NCBI RefSeq assembly: GCF_026341035.1
Contig: NZ_JAPEOQ010000002.1
Location: 1,612,001 to 1,676,000, forward strand
DNA length: 64,000 nucleotides
Origin: Streptomyces sp. NBC_01016
GTDB taxonomy: Bacteria; Actinomycetota; Actinomycetes; Streptomycetales; Streptomycetaceae
Direction: 5' to 3'
Shown: one piece after another, positions 10,956 to 19,557 of the stretch
How positions within the stretch are numbered: position 1 is the first letter of the stretch
Layout of the letters: each line of letters begins with the position of its first letter
Notes under the pieces: model-generated
Seen by the model: only the letters and a program-made list of their open reading frames with translations
Told to the model about the DNA's origin: nothing
The model's database searches: none
Translations under genes and position numbers: made by a program

Positions 10956-11735
10956 TCACTTCTTGGTGACCGTCGCCTTGCTGACCTTGACGGCCTCCTT
11001 CGGCGCCCCGTCCTCCGAGCCGCCGGTGACGCCCTTCGCCGCGACGCCCTGGACGACCTTGAGGCCCTTCGCGTCCATCGTGCCGACGGGCGTGTACGTA
11101 GGCGTCAGCTTGCTGTCCTTGTAGACGAGGAAGAACTGGCTGCCGCCGGAGTCGGGCTGCCCGGTGTTCGCCATCGCGACCGTGCCCGCCTTGTAGGTCA
11201 CCGAGCCGTCCTTGGCCGGCTTGCCGAGCCCGCCCAGGTTCTCGTCGGGGACCGTGTAGCCGGGGCCGCCCGCGCCGGTGCCCTCCGGGTCGCCGCACTG
11301 CAGGACGTAGATGCCCTTGGTGGTGAGGCGGTGGCACTTCGTACCGTCGAAGAAGCCCTTGTCCGCGAGGTGCTTGAACGAGTTCACGGTGTGCGGGGTC
11401 TTCGCCGCGTCCATGGCGACGGTGATGTCACCGGCGCTCGTCTTGAAGGCCATGTCGTACTTGGCCTTCTTGTCGATCGCCATCTTGGGTTCGGACGCCT
11501 TCTTGCTCGCCGAGGGCGACGGGCTGGGCTTCGCGCCCGAGGTGTCCTTCGCACTGTCACCGCTGAAGGCCCCGGCGGCGTACGCGCCGCCCGTGCCGAG
11601 GACGGCCACCGCGAGCACGGCGGCGATCACGGTGTTGCGGGTGCGTGCCTTGCGTCGAGCGGACTCGCGCCGCTGCTGCTGGCGGAGGAACTTCTCCCGG
11701 GCGAGCTGACGCTGCCGCTGATCCTTGGTGACCAC
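10956..11735 (-). CDS. Membrane-anchored cyclophilin-type peptidyl-prolyl isomerase
   Basis: Predicted prolyl isomerase acting outside the membrane. The protein has 259 residues from a GTG at 11735. A very basic cytoplasmic N-terminus (1-33) precedes one transmembrane helix (about 35-56), a Ser/Pro/Lys linker (60-90) and the cyclophilin domain (about 93-250). Conserved segments are GFFDGTKCHRL, QCGDP and SGGSQFFLVY. The catalytic Arg is kept, but the usual FHR is CHR and the usual QGGDP is QCGDP, so the active site is altered and carries two Cys. It lies downstream of relA and is divergent from the MBL-fold gene. Confidence 0.9.
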   Translation of the reverse strand: MVTKDQRQRQLAREKFLRQQQRRESARRKARTRNTVIAAVLAVAVLGTGGAYAAGAFSGDSAKDTSGAKPSPSPSASKKASEPKMAIDKKAKYDMAFKTSAGDITVAMDAAKTPHTVNSFKHLADKGFFDGTKCHRLTTKGIYVLQCGDPEGTGAGGPGYTVPDENLGGLGKPAKDGSVTYKAGTVAMANTGQPDSGGSQFFLVYKDSKLTPTYTPVGTMDAKGLKVVQGVAAKGVTGGSEDGAPKEAVKVSKATVTKK

Positions 11736-11827
11736 CGGGTCTTCTCCTCGTACGTCTCGTGACCTTCATGGGCCCCTGCTGGTGCCCCGTACCGTATATG
11801 GGTTCGCTGTGGAATCGGCCGCGCCGG

Positions 11828-11833
11828 TAGGCT
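11828..11833 (+). promoter_or_regulatory. Putative -10 element for the MBL-hisS unit
   Basis: TAGGCT lies 43 bp upstream of the MBL-fold GTG in the 141-bp divergent gap. A -35 match is weak (TTCGCT at 11803, 19-bp spacer). Confidence 0.35.
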
Positions 11834-11876
11834 CTGATCCGCCGCATTCCGTTTCGACGACACACGAAGGACGAAC

Positions 11877-12587
11877 GTGCTGATTGCCGGGTTCCCCGCC
11901 GGGGCCTGGGGCACCAACTGTTATCTGGTTGCCCCCGCCGCGGGTGAGGAGTGCGTGATCATCGACCCCGGCCACCAGGCCGCTCAGGGAGTCGAGGAAG
12001 CGCTCAAGAAGCACCGCCTCAAGCCGGTGGCGGTCGTCCTCACGCACGGGCACATCGACCATGTCGCCTCGGTCGTCCCGGTCTGCGGGGCGCACGACGT
12101 CCCGGCCTGGATCCACCCCGAGGACCGCTACATGATGAGCGACCCGGAGAAGGGCATCGGCCGCTCCATCGGCATGCCGCTGATGGGCGAGCTGTCCGTG
12201 GGGGAGCCGGACGACGTGCGGGAGCTGTCCGACGGCGCGCGGCTGAAGCTCGCCGGGCTCGACTTCGGCGTCGCGCACGCGCCGGGCCATACCAAGGGGT
12301 CGGTGACCTTCCAGATGCCCGAGGCGGCGGACATCCCGTCCGTCTTCTTCTCGGGCGATCTGCTCTTCGCCGGCTCCATCGGACGCACCGACCTTCCCGG
12401 TGGCTCCATGGACGACATGCTCGAATCGCTGGGCCGTGTGTGCCTGCCGCTCGACGACTCGACCGTGGTGCTGTCCGGACACGGCTCCCAGACGACCATC
12501 GGCCAGGAGCGCGCCACCAACCCGTATCTGCGGCAGGTGGCCGCCGGCCAGGGATCCTCCACCGAGGCTCCCCGACGAGGAATGTGA
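11877..12587 (+). CDS. MBL-fold metallohydrolase (glyoxalase II-like)
   Basis: Zinc-dependent hydrolase of the metallo-beta-lactamase fold, resembling the glyoxalase II/YcbL group that cleaves thioesters. It has 236 residues from GTG 11877 with GAAGGAC upstream. The metal-binding motif THGHIDH is at 56-62; further ligands appear in HAPGHTKGS, the FFSGDLLF segment (Asp) and the late LSGHGSQT. No second helical domain typical of true glyoxalase II follows, so the substrate is open. It is 13 bp from hisS and probably co-transcribed with it, an arrangement I recall as common in Streptomyces. Confidence 0.88.
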   Translation: MLIAGFPAGAWGTNCYLVAPAAGEECVIIDPGHQAAQGVEEALKKHRLKPVAVVLTHGHIDHVASVVPVCGAHDVPAWIHPEDRYMMSDPEKGIGRSIGMPLMGELSVGEPDDVRELSDGARLKLAGLDFGVAHAPGHTKGSVTFQMPEAADIPSVFFSGDLLFAGSIGRTDLPGGSMDDMLESLGRVCLPLDDSTVVLSGHGSQTTIGQERATNPYLRQVAAGQGSSTEAPRRGM

Positions 12588-12600
12588 CGAGAAACCTCCC

Positions 12601-13863
12601 GTGAGTACCTTCCAGGCCCCCAAGGGCACGTACGACCTGCTTCCGCCGGACTCCGCGACGTATCTCGCGGTCCGCGAGGCGATCTCCGCCCCGCTGCGGA
12701 ACTCCGGCTACGGCTACATCGAGACGCCCGGCTTCGAGAACGTCGAGCTCTTCGCGCGCGGTGTCGGCGAGTCCACGGACATCGTCACCAAGGAGATGTA
12801 CGCCTTCGAGACCAAGGGCGGCGACAGGCTCGCGCTGCGCCCCGAGGGCACCGCGTCCGTGCTGCGTGCCGCCCTGGAGGCCAACCTCCACAAGGCGGGC
12901 AACCTCCCGGTCAAGCTCTGGTACTCGGGCTCGTACTACCGCTACGAGCGCCCCCAGAAGGGCCGTTACCGGCACTTCTCCCAGGTGGGCGCCGAGGCGA
13001 TCGGTGCCGAGGACCCGGCCCTGGACGCCGAGTTGATCATCCTGGCCGACCAGGCGTACCGCTCGCTCGGCCTGCGCAACTTCCGCATCCTGCTCAACTC
13101 GCTCGGCGACAAGGAGTGCCGTCCCGTCTACCGGGAGGCGCTCCAGACGTTCCTGCGCGGCCTCGACCTCGACGAGGACACGCTGCGCCGCGCCGACATC
13201 AACCCGCTGCGCGTCCTCGACGACAAGCGGCCCGACGTGCAGAAGCAGCTCACGGACGCGCCGCTGCTGCGCGACTACCTGTGCGACGCGTGCAAGGCGT
13301 ACCACGAGCAGGTGCGCGAGCTGCTGACCGCCGAGGGCGTCGCCTTCGAGGACGACGAGAAGCTGGTCCGCGGTCTCGACTACTACACCCGTACGACCTT
13401 CGAGTTCGTCCACGACGGACTCGGCTCGCAGTCCGCGGTCGGCGGCGGCGGCCGCTACGACGGCCTGTCCGAGATGATCGGCGGCCCCTCGCTGCCGTCG
13501 GTCGGCTGGGCGCTCGGCGTGGACCGTACGGTCCTGGCTCTGGAGGCGGAGGGCGTCGCGCTCCAACTCCCGTCCAGCACCAGCGTGTTCGCGGTGCCGC
13601 TCGGCGACGAGGCGCGGCGCGTGCTGTTCGCCAAGGTGACCGAGCTGCGCAAGGCCGGGATTTCGGCGGACTTCTCGTTCGGCGGCAAGGGCCTCAAGGG
13701 CGCCATGAAGAATGCCAACCGGTCGGGCGCGCGGTTCACGCTCGTCGCCGGTGAGCGGGACCTGGCCGAGGGCGTCGTGCAGCTCAAGGACATGGAGTCG
13801 GGCGAGCAGGACGCCGTCGCGGTCGACGAGATCGTGAACGTGCTCACCGCGAAGCTGAAGTAG
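12601..13863 (+). CDS. hisS: Histidyl-tRNA synthetase
   Basis: Class II synthetase that charges tRNA-His. The GTG at 12601 (STFQAPKGTYD follows) gives 420 residues, the usual length. Class II motif 2 region is SYYRYERPQKGRYRHF near residue 107-122, the His-specific segment RGLDYYTRTTFE near 258, and motif 3 is GGGGRYDGL near 282. A C-terminal anticodon-binding domain (about 320-420) follows. No T-box leader is visible; the 13-bp gap to the MBL gene points to operon expression. A strong terminator follows. Confidence 0.97.
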   Translation: MSTFQAPKGTYDLLPPDSATYLAVREAISAPLRNSGYGYIETPGFENVELFARGVGESTDIVTKEMYAFETKGGDRLALRPEGTASVLRAALEANLHKAGNLPVKLWYSGSYYRYERPQKGRYRHFSQVGAEAIGAEDPALDAELIILADQAYRSLGLRNFRILLNSLGDKECRPVYREALQTFLRGLDLDEDTLRRADINPLRVLDDKRPDVQKQLTDAPLLRDYLCDACKAYHEQVRELLTAEGVAFEDDEKLVRGLDYYTRTTFEFVHDGLGSQSAVGGGGRYDGLSEMIGGPSLPSVGWALGVDRTVLALEAEGVALQLPSSTSVFAVPLGDEARRVLFAKVTELRKAGISADFSFGGKGLKGAMKNANRSGARFTLVAGERDLAEGVVQLKDMESGEQDAVAVDEIVNVLTAKLK

Positions 13864-13882
13864 GCAGATTTTGCACACCTGA

Positions 13883-13921
13883 TGTTCGAGGCCCCGGAAC
13901 ACGCTTCCGGGGCCTCGAACA
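13883..13921 (+). terminator. Terminator after hisS
   Basis: Perfect 17-bp stem (13883-13899 with 13905-13921), 5-base loop, followed by TTTTC. This is the most canonical intrinsic terminator in the window. Confidence 0.85.
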
Positions 13922-14040
13922 TTTTCGCCCCCGAGGGCGTACATGCTTATGCCCAACGAACGGTGGACACAGGGGCCGGTGCGGCAGAATGAGGGCGACC
14001 GCAGCACACCCACTCGCGTACTCACCTACGGATCGGCGTG

Positions 14041-14682
14041 ATGAGCAAGACGACCACAGCAAGCGACACCGTCTCCCGTGACACCGGAGCCGATCCCGCA
14101 CCGCGCTCCGTCGGCGGCAGCCGAGCCTTCGGGCTGCTCCTGGTGATCACCGGGGCGGCCGGACTGCTCGCCTCGTGGATCATCACGCTCGACAAGCTCA
14201 AGCTGGCCGAGGACCCGAACTTCACGCCGGGCTGCTCCCTGAACCCGGTCATCTCCTGCGGCAACATCATGAAGAGCGAGCAGGCGACGGCGTTCGGCTT
14301 CCCGAACCCGTGGCTCGGCCTCGTCACCTACGCCATCGTGATCGGCGTCGGCATGAGCCTGCTGGCCAATGCGAGATTCCCGCGCTGGTACTGGCTGACC
14401 TTCAACTTCGGCTGCCTCTTCGGCGTCGGATTCGTGACCTGGCTGCAGTTCCAGTCCCTGTACCGGATCAACGCGCTGTGCCTGTGGTGCTGCCTGGCCT
14501 GGGTCGCCACGATCCTGATGTTCTGGTACGTCACGTCGTCCAACATCCGCAACGGCTTCCTGCCGGCGCCGCGCCCGGTCAGGACGTTCTTCGAGGACTT
14601 CACCTGGGCGCTGCCGGTGCTGCACATCGGGGTCATCGCCGTGCTGATCTTCACGCGCTGGGGCTCCTCGCTCTGGGCCTGA
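14041..14682 (+). CDS. Vitamin K epoxide reductase (VKOR) family membrane protein
   Basis: Bacterial VKOR homologs reoxidise DsbA-like thiol oxidoreductases and so drive disulfide formation outside the membrane. The protein has 213 residues from ATG 14041; a GTG directly before it (14038) is an alternative. Four to five helices are visible. The loop cysteine pair is in GCSLNPVISCG (near 63-73) and the quinone-side CxxC in LCLWCC (about 146-151), both as the family requires. A conserved NPWLG segment lies between. No DsbA partner is in the immediate neighbourhood. It has its own unit between the hisS terminator and rarA. Confidence 0.9.
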   Translation: MSKTTTASDTVSRDTGADPAPRSVGGSRAFGLLLVITGAAGLLASWIITLDKLKLAEDPNFTPGCSLNPVISCGNIMKSEQATAFGFPNPWLGLVTYAIVIGVGMSLLANARFPRWYWLTFNFGCLFGVGFVTWLQFQSLYRINALCLWCCLAWVATILMFWYVTSSNIRNGFLPAPRPVRTFFEDFTWALPVLHIGVIAVLIFTRWGSSLWA

Positions 14683-14718
14683 GGGGCCCGTGCCCGCGGC
14701 GTTGTCAGTGGCGTGACT

Positions 14719-14724
14719 TAGGGT
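14719..14724 (+). promoter_or_regulatory. Putative -10 of a leaderless rarA promoter
   Basis: TAGGGT ends 7 bp before the GTG at 14732, the spacing expected if transcription begins at or near the start codon. There is no Shine-Dalgarno sequence before the gene, which agrees with a leaderless mRNA. Confidence 0.45.
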
Positions 14725-14731
14725 TTTGATC

Positions 14732-16099
14732 GTGGAAGCCGACCTGTTCACCGCCGCAGCCGAAGAGCGCCAGGAGAAGGACCCGTCCGCGAGCCCCCTG
14801 GCCGTCCGGATGCGCCCGCGCGTCCTCGACGAGGTCGTCGGCCAGCAGCACCTGCTCAAGCAGGGCTCGCCGCTGCGCCGACTGGTCGGCGACGGCGGGT
14901 CAGGACCCGCGGGCGCCTCCTCGGTGATCCTCTGGGGCCCGCCCGGCATCGGCAAGACCACGCTCGCGTACGTGGTGTCCAAGGCGACGAACAAGCGGTT
15001 CGTGGAGCTGTCCGCGATCACCGCGGGCGTCAAGGAAGTGCGCGCCGTCATCGAGGGCGCCCGCCGCGCGCTGGGCGCCCACGGCAAGGACACGGTTCTC
15101 TTCCTCGACGAGATCCACCGCTTCAGCAAGGCCCAGCAGGACTCGCTGCTGCCCGCCGTGGAGAACCGCTGGGTGACGCTGATCGCGGCGACCACGGAGA
15201 ACCCGTACTTCTCGGTGATCTCCCCGCTGCTGTCCCGCTCCCTGCTGCTCACCCTCGAATCGCTCACCGACGACGACCTGCGCGGACTGCTCGCGCGTGC
15301 GCTCACCGAGGAGCGCGGTCTCGGCGGCGCGGTGACGCTCGCGGAGGACGCCGAGGAGCACATCCTGCGGGTGGCCGGCGGCGACGCCCGGCGTGCGCTG
15401 ACCGCCCTGGAGGCGGCGGCCGGAGCGGCCATCGCCAAGGGCGAGGAGACCATCACCCTCGAAAGCGTCGAGGAGTCGGTGAACCGCGCGGCGGTGACCT
15501 ACGACCGGGACGGGGACCAGCACTACGACGTGGCGAGCGCCCTCATCAAGTCCATCCGCGGCTCGGACGTGGACGCGGCGCTGCACTATCTGGCCCGCAT
15601 GATCGAGGCCGGTGAGGACCCCCGCTTCATCGCCCGTCGCCTGATGATCTCCGCGAGCGAGGACATCGGCCTCGCGGATCCGACGGCGCTGCCGACCGCC
15701 GTCGCCGCCGCCCAGGCCGTCGCGATGATCGGCTTCCCGGAGGCGGCGCTCACCCTGAGCCACGCGACGATCGCCCTCGCCCTGGCCCCGAAGTCGAACG
15801 CGGCCACGACGGCGATCGGCGCCGCCATGGAGGACGTACGCAAGGGCCTGGCAGGACCCGTGCCGCCGCACCTGCGCGACGGGCACTACAAGGGCGCCGC
15901 CAAGCTGGGCCACGCGCAGGGCTACGTGTATCCGCACGACGTGCCCGGCGGCATCGCCGCCCAGCAGTACGCGCCGGACGCGATAGCGGGCCGCCGCTAC
16001 TACCAGCCGACGCGCTACGGGGCGGAGGCCCGGTACGCGGACGTGGTGGAGCGGGTCCGCGAGCGGCTCGGGGGCCCTGGCGGCGAGGGGTCCGACTGA
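14732..16099 (+). CDS. rarA: Replication-associated recombination protein A (RarA/MgsA)
   Basis: AAA+ ATPase related to clamp-loader proteins that acts at stalled replication forks. The start GTG 14732 (EADLFTAAAEERQEKD follows) gives 455 residues; a TTG two codons earlier is possible. Walker A GPPGIGKTT lies near 70-78 and Walker B VLFLDEIHRF near 123-132. The sensor stretch ATTENPYFSV follows, then the C-terminal tetramerisation/MgsA region with IARRLMISASEDIGLADP and the late FLYPHD-like YVYPHDVPGG. No partner gene adjoins; rpsD follows behind its own promoter. Confidence 0.95.
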   Translation: MEADLFTAAAEERQEKDPSASPLAVRMRPRVLDEVVGQQHLLKQGSPLRRLVGDGGSGPAGASSVILWGPPGIGKTTLAYVVSKATNKRFVELSAITAGVKEVRAVIEGARRALGAHGKDTVLFLDEIHRFSKAQQDSLLPAVENRWVTLIAATTENPYFSVISPLLSRSLLLTLESLTDDDLRGLLARALTEERGLGGAVTLAEDAEEHILRVAGGDARRALTALEAAAGAAIAKGEETITLESVEESVNRAAVTYDRDGDQHYDVASALIKSIRGSDVDAALHYLARMIEAGEDPRFIARRLMISASEDIGLADPTALPTAVAAAQAVAMIGFPEAALTLSHATIALALAPKSNAATTAIGAAMEDVRKGLAGPVPPHLRDGHYKGAAKLGHAQGYVYPHDVPGGIAAQQYAPDAIAGRRYYQPTRYGAEARYADVVERVRERLGGPGGEGSD

Positions 16100-16104
16100 T
16101 CCGG

Positions 16105-16110
16105 TAGACT
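16105..16110 (+). promoter_or_regulatory. Putative -10 element for rpsD
   Basis: TAGACT matches the Streptomyces -10 consensus and lies just after the rarA stop, about 350 bp before the rpsD ATG. Transcription would start near 16117, directly before a strongly folded leader. No clear -35 is seen. Confidence 0.45.
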
Positions 16111-16459
16111 GCCCCGAAGTGCTGTGTCCCGTGCCCGGGATCCCGAAAGGGAAACCGGCACCACCAGAGCGGGACATCAAGCCGGATCCCCCGAACCGTG
16201 TGTTCTCCGCACGGCACAGGAGATCCAGGAGCGTCGCGCACCGTCGAAGGTGTCGCGGGCAGCCCACCACCAGCCCGGCCCGCAAGGGCCCGGGGCCCGG
16301 TCGGTGGGCCACTCGCGTGCTGCACGTATGTGCCCAGACCTGGGAGCGGCTGCCCTGCCGTCCGCAAGGACAGCGGTGGGGTTTCCCGGGCTGCGGATTG
16401 CGACCTCCCCGAACCCTGGTGAAGCCGTATTCGCATCAGAAACACGAGGTGTTTGGTTC
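16111..16459 (+). promoter_or_regulatory. Long structured 5' leader of rpsD
   Basis: The 349 bases before rpsD hold no convincing gene but several strong stem-loops. TGTCCCG (16125-16131) pairs with CGGGACA (16170-16176). Inside, GTGCC (16131-16135) pairs with GGCAC (16157-16161), and TCCC/GGGA (16141-16144 with 16149-16152) closes a GAAA tetraloop. A second hairpin CCGTG/CACGG lies near 16196-16214, and GTCC-GCAA-GGAC at 16360-16371. S4 autoregulation through mRNA leaders is known in E. coli and Bacillus; that this leader binds S4 is inference. I do not recognise a named Rfam family here. Confidence 0.55.
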
Positions 16460-17074
16460 ATGCCGAACCAGTCCCGCCCCAAGGTCAAGAAGTCGCGTGC
16501 CCTCGGCATTGCGCTGACCCCGAAGGCCGTCAAGTACTTCGAGGCCCGCCCCTACCCGCCGGGCGAGCACGGCCGCGGCCGCAAGCAGAACTCGGACTAC
16601 AAGGTCCGTCTGCTCGAGAAGCAGCGTCTGCGCGCCCAGTACGACCTGAGCGAGAAGCAGATGGCCCGCGCCTACGACCGCGCGAAGAAGGCCGAAGGCA
16701 AGACCGGCGAGGCCCTGGTCATCGAGCTCGAGCGTCGTCTCGACGCCCTGGTTCTCCGTTCGGGCATCGCCCGCACGATCTACCAGGCCCGTCAGATGGT
16801 CGGCCACGGCCACATCGAGGTCAACGGTGGCAAGGTCGACAAGCCGTCGTTCCGTGTCCGTCCCGACGACGTCGTGATGGTCCGCGAGCGCAGCCGCAAC
16901 AAGCCGCTGTTCCAGGTCGCGCGTGAGGGTGGCTTCGCCCCCGACGGCGAGACCCCGCGTTACCTCCAGGTGAACCTGAAGGCTCTGGCCTTCCGCCTGG
17001 ACCGTGACCCGAACCGCAAGGAGATCCCCGTGATCTGCGACGAGCAGCTCGTCGTCGAGTACTACGCCCGCTGA
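16460..17074 (+). CDS. rpsD: 30S ribosomal protein S4
   Basis: Primary 16S rRNA-binding protein of the small subunit. The ATG 16460 with ACGAGGTG upstream gives 204 residues; an open frame running further upstream is part of the leader. The N-terminal MPNQSRPKVKKSRALG and the ARPYPPGEHGRGRKQNSDYK stretch are typical. No zinc-binding cysteines are present, so this is the C-minus form. The S4 RNA-binding domain spans about 94-157 (RLDALVLRSG, ARQMVGHGHIEVNG). It stands alone, outside the alpha operon used by E. coli. Confidence 0.98.
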   Translation: MPNQSRPKVKKSRALGIALTPKAVKYFEARPYPPGEHGRGRKQNSDYKVRLLEKQRLRAQYDLSEKQMARAYDRAKKAEGKTGEALVIELERRLDALVLRSGIARTIYQARQMVGHGHIEVNGGKVDKPSFRVRPDDVVMVRERSRNKPLFQVAREGGFAPDGETPRYLQVNLKALAFRLDRDPNRKEIPVICDEQLVVEYYAR

Positions 17075-17090
17075 TCTCCCTCACCGGAGT

Positions 17091-17104
17091 CTCCCTCACG
17101 GGAG
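17091..17104. terminator. Short hairpin between convergent rpsD and ATPase gene
   Basis: CTCCC-TCAC-GGGAG, 17 bp after the rpsD stop, part of a CTCCCTCAC repeat that occurs twice (17077 and 17091). A weak terminator candidate. Confidence 0.35.
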
Positions 17105-17128
17105 TGCGGACGTAGTCTCACCTGCGTT

Positions 17129-19372
17129 TCATCCCGCCGTCTCGCCACCCTTCCAGGTGTGCGAGGCGGCGGGTTCGCGTTTCTCCCGGGCCGGTTCCGC
17201 GGGGCGGGCCGGATGCGGGACCGTCGCGGCCGGGCGGTGCCACCGACCGCGGCTCAGTGCGCGTGCCACCGCCTCGTCGTGCTCCAACTGCTCGCCCGAG
17301 CACGCAAGTTCGGCGAACCGGGCGTCGTCGAGCGCCTGCCGTGCCTGCGTCTCGCACCGCTTGTGCGGCGTGCTGTAGTGGGCCGAGCCGAACAGTGGCA
17401 GCCCCACGGAGGTCCACATCCGGGCGGCCGCCCCCTGCAGCACCGCAGCCTCGGCGGCGTCCCCCTCCTCGACCGTGATCAGGGCGAGCAGTTCCATCGA
17501 CAGCACCGTGCCCAGCAGATCGTGGAACTCGTGGTGGATGGCCAGGCACTCGTCGAGCAGCCGGCGCGCCTGCGCGTAACGACCCTCCGTCCACTGCGCG
17601 TACGCCAGCACATAGAGCGCGTACGCGAGGGTCCAGCGCTCCCCGTGGTCCTCGGACACCTGTCGTACGTCCGTGCACAGCGCCACGGCCTCCGCCAGGT
17701 CGCCCTGGAAGGCGAGCGCCATCGCCAGCTCGACCTGGCCCATCAGCACGTTGCTGTTGAGCTCGCCGATCTCCCGGTAACTGGACAGCGCGGTGCGCAG
17801 CAGGTCCTCGGCGCGCGGCAGGTCGTCGGTGACCAGGGCCAGGCACCCGGTGCGGTGCACCGCGTACGCGAGCGCCGTGGCGTCGCCGGCCCGCTCCGCC
17901 TCCTCGCGGCACTCCTGCAGCGCGGCGAGCGCGGGCACCGTGTCGCCCTGCAGGATCGCGACGTAGCTGAGCACCCACAGCGCCTTGAGGCGCGAGGCCC
18001 CGTACTCCAAGCCCTCGTCGACGAGCCCGGGGCAGACGTCGCCGTCGTCGAACTCGACGTCAAGGCCGACGCTGCGGTCCAGCCAGTGCCGCCCCTCGGA
18101 GAGCCGCCCGCAGCCCGCCCAGTAGAACCAGAGCGTGCCCGCCAGGTACTGGCCCAGATGCGTCTCGCCCGGTTCGGTCAGGCAGTGTTCGAGGGCCGCC
18201 CGCAGATTCGGCAGCTCCGCCTCGATCCGGGACGCCACCTCGCCCTGCCGCGGCGAGAACCAGTCCAGCTCGCACCAGGTGGCCAGGCCCATGTACCAGT
18301 CGCGGTGCCTGCGCCGCATCCGCCGGCCGTCGTCCAGGTTGTCCAGCCACTCGGCCCCGTACGCGCGCACCGTGTCGAGCATCCGGTAGCGCACCTCGCC
18401 CCGAGCCTCCTCGCGGACGACCACGGACTGCGCGAGCAGCTCGTCGAGGACGTCGACGACGTCGTCCGCGGGCAGGCTCTCGCCACCGCACACGTACTCC
18501 GCCGCCTCCAGGTCGAACGAGCCGGAGAACACCGACAGGCGCGCCCACAGCAACCGCTCCTGCGGCGTGCACAGTTCATGGCTCCAGCCGATCGTGGTGC
18601 GCAGCGTCTGGTGGCGCGGCAGCGCGTTCCTGCCGCCACCGCGCAACAGCCGGAACCGGTCGTCGAGCCGCTCCATCAGCTGCGGCGGCGACAGCACCCG
18701 CAGCCGCCCGGCCGCGAGCTCCACCGCGAGCGGCAGACAGTCGAGGCGGCGACACACCTCCAGCACGTCTACCAGCGTCCGCCCGTCCAGCTGGAACCCG
18801 GGCAGCAGCGCCGTGGCCCGGTCCGCGAACAGCTCCGCCGCGTCGGCCGGCGTCAGCGGCGCCAGCGCGAACACCTGCTCCCCGTCGACGGTGAGCGGTC
18901 TGCGGCCCACCGCGATCACCCGGAGACCCGGCGCCGCGCGCAGCAGGTCCCGTATGAGGGAGGCGCACGCCTCGACGAGGTGTTCGAAGCCGTCGAGCAC
19001 GAGGACGAGCCGGCGCTCGGCGAGGTGGTCCACCAGCACCTGGCGCGGCGCGCGGGTGGTGTGGTCGGTGAGGCCGAGGGCCTCGGCGAGCGTGTACTCG
19101 ACGAGCTCCGGCAGCCGCACGGTCGCCAGCTCCACCCGCCACACCCCGTCGGGACACAGGGAGCGCGGGACCCGGGCGGCGGCGTGGGCGGCGAAGCGGG
19201 ACTTGCCGACACCACCGACTCCGGTGACCGTGACCAGGCGGCCCGACTCCAGCGCCGCCGTCAGCGCCGTGAGTTCGGCGCCGCGGCCGACGAAACGATT
19301 GAGTTCGTGGGGGAGGTTGCCGGGTTGTGGGGGACCGGCGGGGACATCTGTGGGGCGCGAAGTGCGTCGCAT
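17129..19372 (-). CDS. NB-ARC/TPR ATPase related to AfsR/LuxR-type regulators
   Basis: Large STAND-type ATPase of 747 residues. The start ATG 19372 gives MRRTSRPTDVP; the next conserved segment LPHELNRFVGR (20-30) is the normal beginning of the ATPase part in SARP/AfsR regulators. Walker A VGGVGKS lies at 52-58, Walker B LVLVLDGFEHL near 117-127, sensor RVIAVGRRPLT near 150, and the GLPLA-like DCLPLAVELAAGRLRVLS near 215. A winged-helix and then TPR-like repeats occupy about 400-700. Neither an N-terminal OmpR/BTAD part nor a C-terminal LuxR helix-turn-helix is present, so it cannot bind DNA like its relatives. Function unknown. It converges with rpsD. Confidence 0.82.
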   Translation of the reverse strand: MRRTSRPTDVPAGPPQPGNLPHELNRFVGRGAELTALTAALESGRLVTVTGVGGVGKSRFAAHAAARVPRSLCPDGVWRVELATVRLPELVEYTLAEALGLTDHTTRAPRQVLVDHLAERRLVLVLDGFEHLVEACASLIRDLLRAAPGLRVIAVGRRPLTVDGEQVFALAPLTPADAAELFADRATALLPGFQLDGRTLVDVLEVCRRLDCLPLAVELAAGRLRVLSPPQLMERLDDRFRLLRGGGRNALPRHQTLRTTIGWSHELCTPQERLLWARLSVFSGSFDLEAAEYVCGGESLPADDVVDVLDELLAQSVVVREEARGEVRYRMLDTVRAYGAEWLDNLDDGRRMRRRHRDWYMGLATWCELDWFSPRQGEVASRIEAELPNLRAALEHCLTEPGETHLGQYLAGTLWFYWAGCGRLSEGRHWLDRSVGLDVEFDDGDVCPGLVDEGLEYGASRLKALWVLSYVAILQGDTVPALAALQECREEAERAGDATALAYAVHRTGCLALVTDDLPRAEDLLRTALSSYREIGELNSNVLMGQVELAMALAFQGDLAEAVALCTDVRQVSEDHGERWTLAYALYVLAYAQWTEGRYAQARRLLDECLAIHHEFHDLLGTVLSMELLALITVEEGDAAEAAVLQGAAARMWTSVGLPLFGSAHYSTPHKRCETQARQALDDARFAELACSGEQLEHDEAVARALSRGRWHRPAATVPHPARPAEPAREKREPAASHTWKGGETAG

Positions 19373-19557
19373 GGGGCACAGAGCGTACTCAGGCGTGCGC
19401 GGTCCGTACAATCGCTGTCCCGAATGTCCACCGCTCCGGACGCGAATGCGGTACGGACCGCGCGGTCGGGCGCGATAGGCTCGGGGGACGACTTTTTGAT
19501 GTTCAGAAGCTGTGCGTTCGTACAGAGCTTTCGTACCGAGCTAGGGAGCGGTGCCAA

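Noticed and set aside
11736..11876. T-box leader for hisS through the upstream gene
   Set aside because: No T-box sequence or specifier loop is visible, and hisS follows the MBL gene by 13 bp.
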